Part shown: positions 1 to 7,335 of the stretch, piece after piece | Numbering within the stretch: position 1 is the first letter of the stretch | Layout: each line of letters opens with the position of its first letter | Assembly (NCBI RefSeq): GCF_963678635.1 | Contig: NC_087067.1 | Location: 12,624,844-12,688,843 of the forward strand | Source: Symsagittifera roscoffensis | Lineage: Eukaryota > Xenacoelomorpha > Acoela > Convolutidae | DNA length: 64,000 bases | Reading direction: 5' to 3' | Translations under genes and position numbers: made by a program | The notes under the pieces: generated by a model | Told to the model about the DNA's origin: nothing | What the model saw: the letters and a program-made list of their open reading frames with translations, nothing else | Databases searched by the model: none

Positions 1-1277
1 ATTCTCTGGTCGTTATTTCTTGAATTGCCAGGAGAGCTGCTCTCCGGCAAATTCCGTTTCATTTCCATAAAGGCTGACGGTGGCTCCAGTGTCGAGATGC
101 CTTCATCCGCTGGCTCAGTCCTTTCCAACGTGTCTGCATTATTCTCAAGATCACTGAAGATATTGAAATCCAGGCTGGATGTTCCTCCTGTCGATGCCCT
201 GTCGTCTTCCCCACCAGCTTGATCTGCATCTTGTTGCATGGGTTCTTCGGTTTGACGGCTTCCTCCCTGTCCGTCATCTCCTTCTGACATATCCTTGCTT
301 GAGCTCGAGGGTCCTTGTTCATCATTGTCGGCTCCTTCCGGAAATCTCGGTATGAACAATGTACCGGCCGATTTATCTTCCTCTTCTCCATGGACCACTT
401 TGATTTCTTCGCAGCCGAAGGGTGCTAGGAAGGTTCTCGTCTGCAATATTCCTCCCACCTTCATCTCCTTTTTCACACTGGTCAGGATTAATGAGGCTTT
501 AGGCAATTCTGTCCTGCCTCTCATTCTCATCGGAGCTAAGCCTAGTCCTTTCCATTCCTCATCAAATCTTCCAGGCTTGGGAGTAGCGGCGTTGCTTATT
601 CGCCTTCTCGTCGCTTGATCCGTGTATGCAAATCGTGTGTACTGTAACACGGCGGCATTTCTCCCTACGAAGTATGGATCCATCGTTCCCACGAAATTCC
701 CTAATCTCCTTTCGTTGGTTTCGAATGCTCTCAACCTAGGAGTTTGTACCACGGAGACTGCTCCGAGCAACATCCTTCTTATTAGAAGGAATTCAGGGAT
801 TGCCTCCGGTAGCTTCTTGTAATCGCCCCAGTCCTTCGTTTCTTCTCTCACCTTGTGGTATGCTGCAGTGAGACGAGACACTCTGGTTACTTCACCATTC
901 GTTTTGTCATAGGGTCTCAGATTCCAAAGCTTTGGAAACACCTCGATGTGTCCTCTTTCTACTTCTCCCATGCGGTTACGGTAGTGATCGTCAAAATTGA
1001 TGACTGTCATCTCTGGCTCCGATATTTTCGCAAATAACAGATCTTCACTCATGAGCTCCCGCAATGTGTGCTGCTCACACCAGTTCAGTGCACTACCGTC
1101 CACTGCCGATATGAGGTTCAGGTGCAGCACCGACCTCCTATATGCTTCCACTTTAACGTCTGGGAATGCAAACGTGACTGCTGGTCCATAGATCACTGTC
1201 ACGAACTCCGTGACTCCTCTGATCAGCGCCAAGGGATCGGTCCTCATACCCAAGCTCAGATCCGTTAATAGCGGCAT
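1..1277 (-). CDS. Retroelement 3' cargo ORF with acidic tail, runs off the left edge
   Basis: An open minus-strand frame of about 425 codons runs from the first ATG at 1277-1275 through base 1 without a stop. No known family is recognised. The first 250 residues look globular, with hydrophobic and charged residues mixed (for example VTEFVTVIYGPAVTFAFPDV). The last 130 become acidic and low in complexity, rich in Glu, Asp, Ser, Gly and Gln. The frame follows the fragment at 1265-1650 by a -1 step, so it is probably the C-terminal part of the same ancestral protein as the 1618-3216 ORF. The plus-strand ORFs over this stretch are antisense shadows. The protein is truncated only by the window edge. 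Confidence 0.7.
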   Translation of the reverse strand, partial: MPLLTDLSLGMRTDPLALIRGVTEFVTVIYGPAVTFAFPDVKVEAYRRSVLHLNLISAVDGSALNWCEQHTLRELMSEDLLFAKISEPEMTVINFDDHYRNRMGEVERGHIEVFPKLWNLRPYDKTNGEVTRVSRLTAAYHKVREETKDWGDYKKLPEAIPEFLLIRRMLLGAVSVVQTPRLRAFETNERRLGNFVGTMDPYFVGRNAAVLQYTRFAYTDQATRRRISNAATPKPGRFDEEWKGLGLAPMRMRGRTELPKASLILTSVKKEMKVGGILQTRTFLAPFGCEEIKVVHGEEEDKSAGTLFIPRFPEGADNDEQGPSSSSKDMSEGDDGQGGSRQTEEPMQQDADQAGGEDDRASTGGTSSLDFNIFSDLENNADTLERTEPADEGISTLEPPSAFMEMKRNLPESSSPGNSRNNDQR

Positions 1278-1650
1278 GCCTCCAACATGTCGTCTAACAT
1301 CTTCCTCTCTTTCAATTGTCTCGTCTTCTCCGGTTCCAAAGCGATTTTGCTGCAAGAGATATTGGATAAGAGAAGAGTGTGTCTCAGATCTCTTATTTTG
1401 TTCCACGAGTCCGTGGATTTCTTCATATCCAGGTTCCTCACTCTCTCTTTCATCTGCTCTGGACAACGTGCCAGTTTCATTAGTCCTCCCAAGTTTCCGT
1501 GGGTTATTGCTATCAGTGTCAGAAGTCCATCTAGTCGCAGGTTCTGTATTCCATCCGTGAGCAGTATCGCCGGTCCTTTCACGAAACTCTCCGCTCCGAA
1601 GGTCACGAAAAAGGCTATTAATTCCAATATCGATACCCCACTACTGCTTG
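1265..1650 (-). pseudogene. Frame-shifted middle segment of the same cargo protein
   Basis: This frame overlaps the end of the 1618-3216 ORF at 1620-1650 and the beginning of the 1-1277 ORF at 1265-1280. It was chosen over the third open frame because its translation has a helical, hydrophobic pattern (LRLDGLLTLIAITHGNLGGL) like its neighbours, while the alternative is polar and has no ATG. Its only apparent start codons are non-ATG or internal. It is read as a piece of a continuous protein displaced by two one-base shifts of the -1 type. Decay is the simplest explanation; recoding is possible but no canonical slippery heptamer was seen at either step. Confidence 0.55.
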
Positions 1651-3216
1651 GAGGAATTCCTTTATCAAATAGTGCGAGACTTTCGGGTAAACTTTTGCCA
1701 AGAAGGACGCGGTCCATCCGGCTCCCAACCCTTCTAGCATGCTGTCTGTCCTTTCAAATCCCTCCTGTCCCTTCACTTCCTGGGTCCAGAAGATTTCCAG
1801 AGTAATCTGACACATCCTGTTCACAAACTCAGCGGTCTTTTCTCCGGCATTTTCCGCCAGGTTCACCTCCTTCAACAAGTAGGCATGTATCTTCGTGATC
1901 ATTACGGGGCCTTGCTGAAAAGCATCTGCACCCAATGCCGCTACTCTAGGATTCAGGTGTAGCCACTGGTTGGCTTCCGGCTTGGTTCTGAGAACCATCG
2001 CCTCCAGATGAGCTCTCGTCTCCAGTGAGTTTTTTCTTCTTGTGTCTTCACTTGCCACCTCCATTGCTCGGAACCATAAGTCGTTGGACATTGCCGTGAT
2101 CACTCGATGGTCGTCGTCTATTCCCGGTTTCAGTTTGAGTTGCCGACTGAAGTTGGACAGTTCCAACCCCAGCACTTCGTCCAACACTAACATGTGTAGT
2201 GCGTGGTCCTTGAATCCTCTCATCGCGTTTGAGATATCTGACCATACTGCAGGCAGTTCAGCCTTGTGTGGCCTCAGGTTCTCCATTTCTATCATGCGAT
2301 TCGGGGCCGATATGATCACATCATATTTTCCTTCCGAAAGTAAGGCTACCATTGCGTACACAAACTTCAGTCCATCCGGGAGATGTGCATATCCCGGAGA
2401 CAACGCGAATACTACTCTCAAAGCCACTTTATTGAATGACCCCTCCTTCGTTGCATCCACCACTTCACCCATCGACTCCAGGATGTCTTTTATTGCTGAC
2501 CATACTGCGTTTTCTGCTGTTGCAGGATCTCTGAGCCTCCTCAGAAAACCTCTACTGTGTAGATGGTCATTGATGCCAGCAAACACAATCGTTATTGGGT
2601 TCATGTTTGTCTGCTTTTGTACCCCTATAGCCAAAGACACTGATTGCAATAGGTCTAGGTCAACCGCAGCCAACATTATGACGTCCGGCCAAAACAAAGA
2701 CTTGGAGGTGTACACGAACTCTGAATTCGCTACTACCATGATTTTGGCCTTCCTCATCTCTGCTTCGTCATAGGCGGCGAAGATGGTCTCATCTTTCTTT
2801 ATCGCTGCCAATCCGCCATATCTCTGGGCATCACCATCTTGGTTCACTAGTTTTGGGTACACACTCTCCTTCACATGACCAGGTGGTGTCGTCAGCTGCC
2901 TAAATATCTTCACGTGTTGTCCAATCGGCGCTCTCGCCGTCAGGAATCTTCCTGGTCTCTCTTCACGATTCCCCTCATCATGGTTCAATCTCACATCTTG
3001 CAACGGTCTCGCATTCACTGGTCCCATCGTGTTGTTAGAGGGCAGTCCCTCCAAATCAGCAAATCTCAGGGCCGTCGTGGAGCTGAAATTTATGCTAGCG
3101 GCTATCAACCAGTCTACGCCGGTTATCGAGTACAATCTGCTGACGGATAGCGTCGCTCCAATCAGCATCCTCATTGCATCTTCAATGAAGCTTACTCTCT
3201 GTAGGTCCAGCTTCAT
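1618..3216 (-). CDS. Retroelement cargo ORF, 532 aa, possible degenerate SGNH-like fold
   Basis: This ORF begins at ATG 3216 and ends at TAA 1618. It is in the same frame as the SGNH ORF upstream, separated by a TAG and 14 open codons, so the two may once have been one ORF. I do not recognise it with confidence. The middle part has a layout like an SGNH hydrolase: a strand ending VVANSEF where a GDS block would sit, then PITIVFAGINDHLHSRG where a GTND block would sit, then a further strand VVFALSPGY. The block I serine context is not canonical, so it may be a non-catalytic relative. The C-terminal half is alpha-helical in appearance and lacks known motifs. Confidence 0.6.
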   Translation of the reverse strand: MKLDLQRVSFIEDAMRMLIGATLSVSRLYSITGVDWLIAASINFSSTTALRFADLEGLPSNNTMGPVNARPLQDVRLNHDEGNREERPGRFLTARAPIGQHVKIFRQLTTPPGHVKESVYPKLVNQDGDAQRYGGLAAIKKDETIFAAYDEAEMRKAKIMVVANSEFVYTSKSLFWPDVIMLAAVDLDLLQSVSLAIGVQKQTNMNPITIVFAGINDHLHSRGFLRRLRDPATAENAVWSAIKDILESMGEVVDATKEGSFNKVALRVVFALSPGYAHLPDGLKFVYAMVALLSEGKYDVIISAPNRMIEMENLRPHKAELPAVWSDISNAMRGFKDHALHMLVLDEVLGLELSNFSRQLKLKPGIDDDHRVITAMSNDLWFRAMEVASEDTRRKNSLETRAHLEAMVLRTKPEANQWLHLNPRVAALGADAFQQGPVMITKIHAYLLKEVNLAENAGEKTAEFVNRMCQITLEIFWTQEVKGQEGFERTDSMLEGLGAGWTASFLAKVYPKVSHYLIKEFLQAVVGYRYWN

Positions 3217-3258
3217 TAATTCGTCTTTGTATATATGCCAAGGAGATGGTATGGATCT

Positions 3259-4836
3259 CTACCACAACAATGAGCCTCTGCTCGGTCTTTCCTCTCGACT
3301 GGTACTCGTCGTCTCCGATCTAGTGTCCGATCTAGATGTGCCTGCTACTTCTTCGATTGGTTGGTTGACAGGTCCTATCCTTCTCCTAGGATGAATTGTT
3401 CTCCTCATCGGTGCTTCTCCCAACCAATCCTGCACGTCTGTTCTTCGACCTGGTTCACTGGAGCTTTGTTGCCGGTAATTCGTGACTGATGGGACCGTAC
3501 CCAGGCGTGTTTCCAGGCTAGGAGGCACAAAGGTGGTAATCACCGCATCACTCACCGTTCCCTCTTCCTTCAGCACATCTGTGTCAAATAGTTCTGCTTC
3601 CAGCTCATCCAACCGTTCTTGGAAGACTCGATTCAACCAAGCTTGTCCTTCGATACTGTCGAAGTGGATGCCATCCGTGGTCAGTCTGGCCTGATCCATG
3701 GCTCTCAACTCATGTTCGATATCCATGAGGATCATTCTTCCGGCATTTCGATTTGCTAGGTTCCTCAAGATGTTATTCCATCTTATGACTCCCTCGTTGT
3801 GCCTTGTTCCTGATGCTGTCAGGCTTCTCGCGTTCATTGGCACAGTGCAAACGGTCAGTACCGCGCAACTGAACTTCTGCCAGAGAGTAGTGAACAAACA
3901 TACCATCATTGACCCCCACAGTGCTTCCTGCTCGTCTGATCCTCTGGAGATGTCATTCGTCCCAACTAAGATCATCACATTGGGAATCTTCCCTGGATTC
4001 ATCATTTCCACCATCCGATATAATTGGGCTATCGTCGCGCCTCCAAAGGCCATCACCGTGGTGACCCACGAGGTCCTCAAATTCGACAGCACTCTGACTA
4101 AACTGTCTCCCAATATCAGGTGAGATGTCCCGAGTGGTGGTTGCTGCAGGTTCACAGCCGGGCTCCAGGTAGCTCGATTGAAGCAGGCCCTCGGATCTGT
4201 CTCCGGAACTCCCGTGAAATTATACTTCAATTGATTATTCTTCTGCACGTCTATTACACGAGACACTTTCTTCGCTGGCATCTTTCGTACTTTCCTCTCT
4301 GGGATTCTCGAGCTCCCCATGAGTGGTGTCACATTACTTATCCCTTGTCTGATCACGGTCTGGGAGAGTTGTACTCTGCCCGTATCGTCAATCGTTCCAT
4401 AGGGTGCAGTCACCCCGGAACCTGGCGCATTCTTGTTAGCCACCAGTCGTCCAGCTGTCTCTATCAGCTTCCTCACTGTCTGTTCTACGACGGGGTCACC
4501 CAAGCTGTCACTAGGATCCGGGATCGTTACTCGATTTGTCTCTGCTGGAGGTCGCGTCTCCGTTGTTTGACTCATTTCTCGAGGCGTCAAGAGCACCATC
4601 GGGGACTGCCCACGAGGAATATCCCTTGCAGGTATCACTTTCTCCACGGCCGTTGTCAACGCCACCTGCTCCGATCGCTCTTTGTATTCCTGCCTTAAGC
4701 GTTCGATCTCTTGACCCTGCTTTTTGTTGCAGTCTTCAAACAACTTTCTCCACATGTCCCGATCTTCCTCCATCTGGAGCATGCTTCTGGTCATCTCGTC
4801 CAGCTCCTTCTTCGTACTTCTCAGCTGATCATTCAT
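3259..4836 (-). CDS. Retroelement-encoded SGNH/GDSL-type hydrolase, 525 aa
   Basis: Residues 1-60 form a charged, probably coiled-coil N-terminus; about 60-235 are basic and low in complexity; about 236-410 are an SGNH hydrolase domain. The four family blocks are visible: ILGDSL with the nucleophile Ser245, FGGAT with Gly265, ILVGTND with Asn294, and TDGIHF with Asp388 and His391. All residues expected for esterase-type catalysis are present. The tail is polar. The family hydrolyses ester or acyl bonds; the substrate here is unknown. Esterase-like domains are known in some CR1-type LINEs and in giant Penelope-like elements, but they are unusual in a gypsy-like element. The ATG directly abuts the TAG of the ORF upstream, in the same frame. 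Confidence 0.8.
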   Translation of the reverse strand: MNDQLRSTKKELDEMTRSMLQMEEDRDMWRKLFEDCNKKQGQEIERLRQEYKERSEQVALTTAVEKVIPARDIPRGQSPMVLLTPREMSQTTETRPPAETNRVTIPDPSDSLGDPVVEQTVRKLIETAGRLVANKNAPGSGVTAPYGTIDDTGRVQLSQTVIRQGISNVTPLMGSSRIPERKVRKMPAKKVSRVIDVQKNNQLKYNFTGVPETDPRACFNRATWSPAVNLQQPPLGTSHLILGDSLVRVLSNLRTSWVTTVMAFGGATIAQLYRMVEMMNPGKIPNVMILVGTNDISRGSDEQEALWGSMMVCLFTTLWQKFSCAVLTVCTVPMNARSLTASGTRHNEGVIRWNNILRNLANRNAGRMILMDIEHELRAMDQARLTTDGIHFDSIEGQAWLNRVFQERLDELEAELFDTDVLKEEGTVSDAVITTFVPPSLETRLGTVPSVTNYRQQSSSEPGRRTDVQDWLGEAPMRRTIHPRRRIGPVNQPIEEVAGTSRSDTRSETTSTSREERPSRGSLLW

Positions 4837-5382
4837 CTAGTCTAGATCTTGTATGGTTTGGTTCGTCTGAACCTTCTGTGTTACTTTCGCCCTTTTTGGT
4901 GGCACAGCTGCTCTCAGTGGTGAACCAGACGACGTCGTCTCGCTGTTCATCTCCCGATGCATTCTCGTCAACCCAGGTTTAGGCTTAGAGGGCATTGGCA
5001 TCTCACCTGGTTGGTAAGTCCTAGAACTTCCCAATCCAGGCTCATTCGCCAAGTCACTCCCTGAGAGAGCCCCGTTTCTCCACCTCATCACTCTCATGTT
5101 CGGGCGGTCTAGTACTCCTCTTTCTCCATATGCTGCCATCAACAGGACTTCCGTGGGGCGGTCCCCACGGTTGTCGTGCCCCAAGATGTTGATCAGGGCG
5201 GTCAGCAACATGACTACCTCTGGGTCCTCCAGAGCGAAGTCTCGATCAATCAGCCGACGATAGATCGCATCTATCATCGGTCCTACATATGCCTCTGCCA
5301 GGTCCATCAATTCATCCAGGTTGAAATTGTCCCTACTATTCTTTCCAAGTTTGATTTGATTCGATTTGATGATTTGACTCAA
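4837..5382 (-). CDS. Retroelement cargo ORF upstream of the SGNH hydrolase
   Basis: This short ORF ends in TAG at 4839-4837, immediately followed by the ATG of the SGNH ORF in the same frame. The frame is open from about 5390; codon 5382 is TTG, and the first ATG is at 5307, so the product is about 156 residues if it starts there. The N-terminal part is helical with acidic patches (LMDLAEAYVGPMIDAIYRRL); the C-terminal part is basic and Pro/Ser-rich. No family is recognised. Sharing a frame with the next ORF suggests either stop readthrough or reinitiation, or one ancestral ORF broken by a nonsense change. Confidence 0.6.
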   Translation of the reverse strand: MSQIIKSNQIKLGKNSRDNFNLDELMDLAEAYVGPMIDAIYRRLIDRDFALEDPEVVMLLTALINILGHDNRGDRPTEVLLMAAYGERGVLDRPNMRVMRWRNGALSGSDLANEPGLGSSRTYQPGEMPMPSKPKPGLTRMHREMNSETTSSGSPLRAAVPPKRAKVTQKVQTNQTIQDLD

Positions 5383-5722
5383 GTGAGTAATTTAAATGAT
5401 CAATCAGGATCTAGAAAAGAAATCAAGAATGTCACACTTGTCAGTTTCACCTTAACATATATCGTTAAAATTTGCTTAAAACAATTCAGATAAAAAGATA
5501 TTTATTCTAAAACTTATTAAAATCAATTGGTTTCTAAAATTTTGGAATTCAACCTAAGATTGGACAGTCCAAACTTTGGATCTATTCCCAAGATCGTCAT
5601 CTAGTTGTTCATGGTCACTAACCCCTACTTACCCATGATCTTAATAATCTAACACATAACATAACTTAACATACATATTAATTGCAACTTAGTCTTTGAC
5701 CTAACACTCTTTCGCACCTCAC
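5383..5722. other. AT-rich gap between macro-domain ORF and downstream cargo ORFs
   Basis: About 340 bases with stops in all minus-strand frames and a base composition closer to the host flank than to the element. I see no gene. It separates pol and the macro ORF from the SGNH block, so the downstream ORFs would need a spliced or separate transcript, as env genes of errantivirus-type elements do. Confidence 0.5.
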
Positions 5723-6298
5723 TCAGCCTATACTTAGGTAATATTTCTTGTGTAGATATACTTGTATGTTCGTATCAGAGAATACCACGTGTACAAGCGC
5801 GTACAATTCCCGAGGATGCAGTCTTCCTCTGTTTGGATCGTACACTGGAAGCGAGAGCTCCTTCACGTCCATTTCAACAAGGAAGTCCCTCAGCCTCGTC
5901 AAAGACAAGACTAGGTTTTCTGGGTCCACGTGCTGCTTCTCTGTCGCCCTCGTTACCAAGAAGCATAAGTATTTTCCCGGTATCTGCGACACCGCCGGAG
6001 GTAAGGCTGCTACGCCCCCTATCCCTGGTCTTTGCTTCCAAAGGAATTCCACGTTTTTGTATTCCCTCTTAAAATCTGCCGCTAGCGCTGTCCTAAAACT
6101 CATGTCTGCGGTGATCGCTATCGCACATGTTTGTGAGTATGAAATCACTGTCTGTTAGTATTATGTTACTAGAATATTCATTCGGTAAATTAAAATATGA
6201 CTCAACTACCCTGCCTATGCCAGGTTTCTTAGGTTCTTCGCCTGTTTCTGCTTCTAAGTCTCCTGTTTCTCTTGCTATTCTTAATTTTTTATTATCAA
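5723..6298 (-). CDS. Macro-domain protein encoded 3' of integrase in the retroelement
   Basis: Bases 6148-5723 encode the bulk of a macro (ADP-ribose-binding) domain. It starts at TCAIAITADMSFRTALAADF, which matches the core strand and phosphate-binding loop seen in OARD1-type proteins. A GIGGVAALP loop, a strand with YLCFLVTR, the PENLVLSLTRLRDF helix, a LSLP strand and a final VVFSDTNIQVYLH strand follow. The N-terminal strand lies in another frame at about 6298-6130 (contains GIGRVVESYFNLPNEYSS), so one shift at about 6125-6145 splits the domain. That upstream frame is reached from the integrase tail by a -1 step at an A-run. Macro domains bind or hydrolyse ADP-ribose; the function here is inferred only from the fold. 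Confidence 0.65.
6281..6290 (-). promoter_or_regulatory. Candidate -1 frameshift site A AAA AAT before the integrase TAA
   Basis: On the minus strand the integrase-tail frame ends ATA AAA AAT TAA. The heptamer A AAA AAT fits the X XXY YYZ rule, and a -1 slip enters exactly the open frame that leads into the macro domain. A homopolymer indel in a decayed copy would look the same. Confidence 0.4.
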
Positions 6299-7321
6299 GT
6301 TTTCAGTGTGGGTAAGTCCTACCCCCACTCCCCGGACAAAAATATCCATCGACGTCCCCGTCGATCGCATACCGGGTATCAAGTCCAGGTTAGAAGCTGG
6401 AATGAGTAATCGTCCTTCCTGGGCAGCCCAGGAAGAATCATCTCGTCCAGTCTTGATGTATTTCATGCTTTCACGATCTACGTCTTGAATCGTGACGCTG
6501 GTTTCCTCTGGATCCGAGGTCGTTTCATTCAGCCACTCTAAGACACGCAGGTTCGTCAGGTCTTTTTCATATGACTGCTGTTGCTCATCGTCGAATTCTA
6601 CCTCGGGTTTCGACCAGTCGTCAACCCACTCATCATTGTGATCATCGACTATGTCAATGTCTTGTGACACAGTTATTTCCTCTAAACCCACTACTTCCTC
6701 CACTATTTTCTTTAGATCTATCCTATCCACTACAAAGTCGTCACCGTAAGGATTGTATTTCTTCCTTGGTCTCGTCCCGCCCTTCTGACGAGTCTGCATC
6801 GTGAACGGAAGATCTGGTTCCAAGTTCTTGGGAACCTCTGTCTGTTCGGGATCCTGCCAATCTTCCTCTGCGTAGGGTAAGGTTTCATCGTCTGCTTCGA
6901 TCTGTTCGTTTGGGTCCAGGTCCAATGGTGTATCCGTACCTTCCTCTACGACTTCGTTTCCATCGTTCTTCTCCCTGGTTTCCTTTTCATTGACCTCACA
7001 AGCAGGATCCATCATTAGATAATCCCCTTCTTCAATGTCTGCAGGTATACACCAGTCTTCTGTCGATGGATTGTGTGGCTTGATGTTCTCGTAGTGGGCG
7101 GCTCGGCCAGTACTCAGTCTATAAAAGCGTCCCTCCTGGTGCACCTCCGTAATCATGAAGGGTCCCCTCCATTTTTTAGAAGCTTCTTTGTCCCTTTCGG
7201 TGGTATAACGTTCTGAAATACCCATACGTAGTCTCCCACCGAGTAAGCTTTTGCGCCAGCTGCTTTCTTGTCGAATCTTTTCCTTTGCCTTGCCTGTGCT
7301 TGCTGAGTATTTCGTCTGCAC
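6281..7321 (-). CDS. Integrase C-terminal GPY/F-like module and acidic tail
   Basis: Residues from about 48 carry SKKWRGPFMITEV followed by YRLSTG and HYENIKPH, the layout of the GPY/F module at the C-terminus of Ty3/gypsy integrases. The next 250 residues are strongly acidic (Asp/Glu-rich) with a conserved-looking end rich in Gly and hydrophobic residues. The apparent start at 7321 is not real: the frame is entered by a shift at an A-run near 7170-7180, because the preceding sequence (in frame with the 7336-8934 ORF beyond its TAG) continues the integrase. The module positions integrase on target DNA or chromatin. The ORF ends at TAA 6281. Confidence 0.75.
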   Translation of the reverse strand: MQTKYSASTGKAKEKIRQESSWRKSLLGGRLRMGISERYTTERDKEASKKWRGPFMITEVHQEGRFYRLSTGRAAHYENIKPHNPSTEDWCIPADIEEGDYLMMDPACEVNEKETREKNDGNEVVEEGTDTPLDLDPNEQIEADDETLPYAEEDWQDPEQTEVPKNLEPDLPFTMQTRQKGGTRPRKKYNPYGDDFVVDRIDLKKIVEEVVGLEEITVSQDIDIVDDHNDEWVDDWSKPEVEFDDEQQQSYEKDLTNLRVLEWLNETTSDPEETSVTIQDVDRESMKYIKTGRDDSSWAAQEGRLLIPASNLDLIPGMRSTGTSMDIFVRGVGVGLTHTENLIIKN

Positions 7322-7335
7322 AGATCGTTCAACTC

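Noticed and set aside
2042-2773. 243-codon plus-strand ORF, and other plus-strand ORFs in 1-14700
   Set aside because: They lie antisense to longer minus-strand ORFs with recognisable domains, and their translations are Ser/Leu/Pro-rich shadows with no motifs.
1-5382. Retroviral-type envelope in the 3' ORFs
   Set aside because: No signal peptide, transmembrane anchor or fusion-peptide-like segment is visible in the cargo ORFs.
6150-6170. TACTAAC followed by CAG as a branch point and acceptor for a spliced macro-domain exon
   Set aside because: The AG is only one to seven bases from the branch-like A, too close; a frame shift explains the missing N-terminal strand better.
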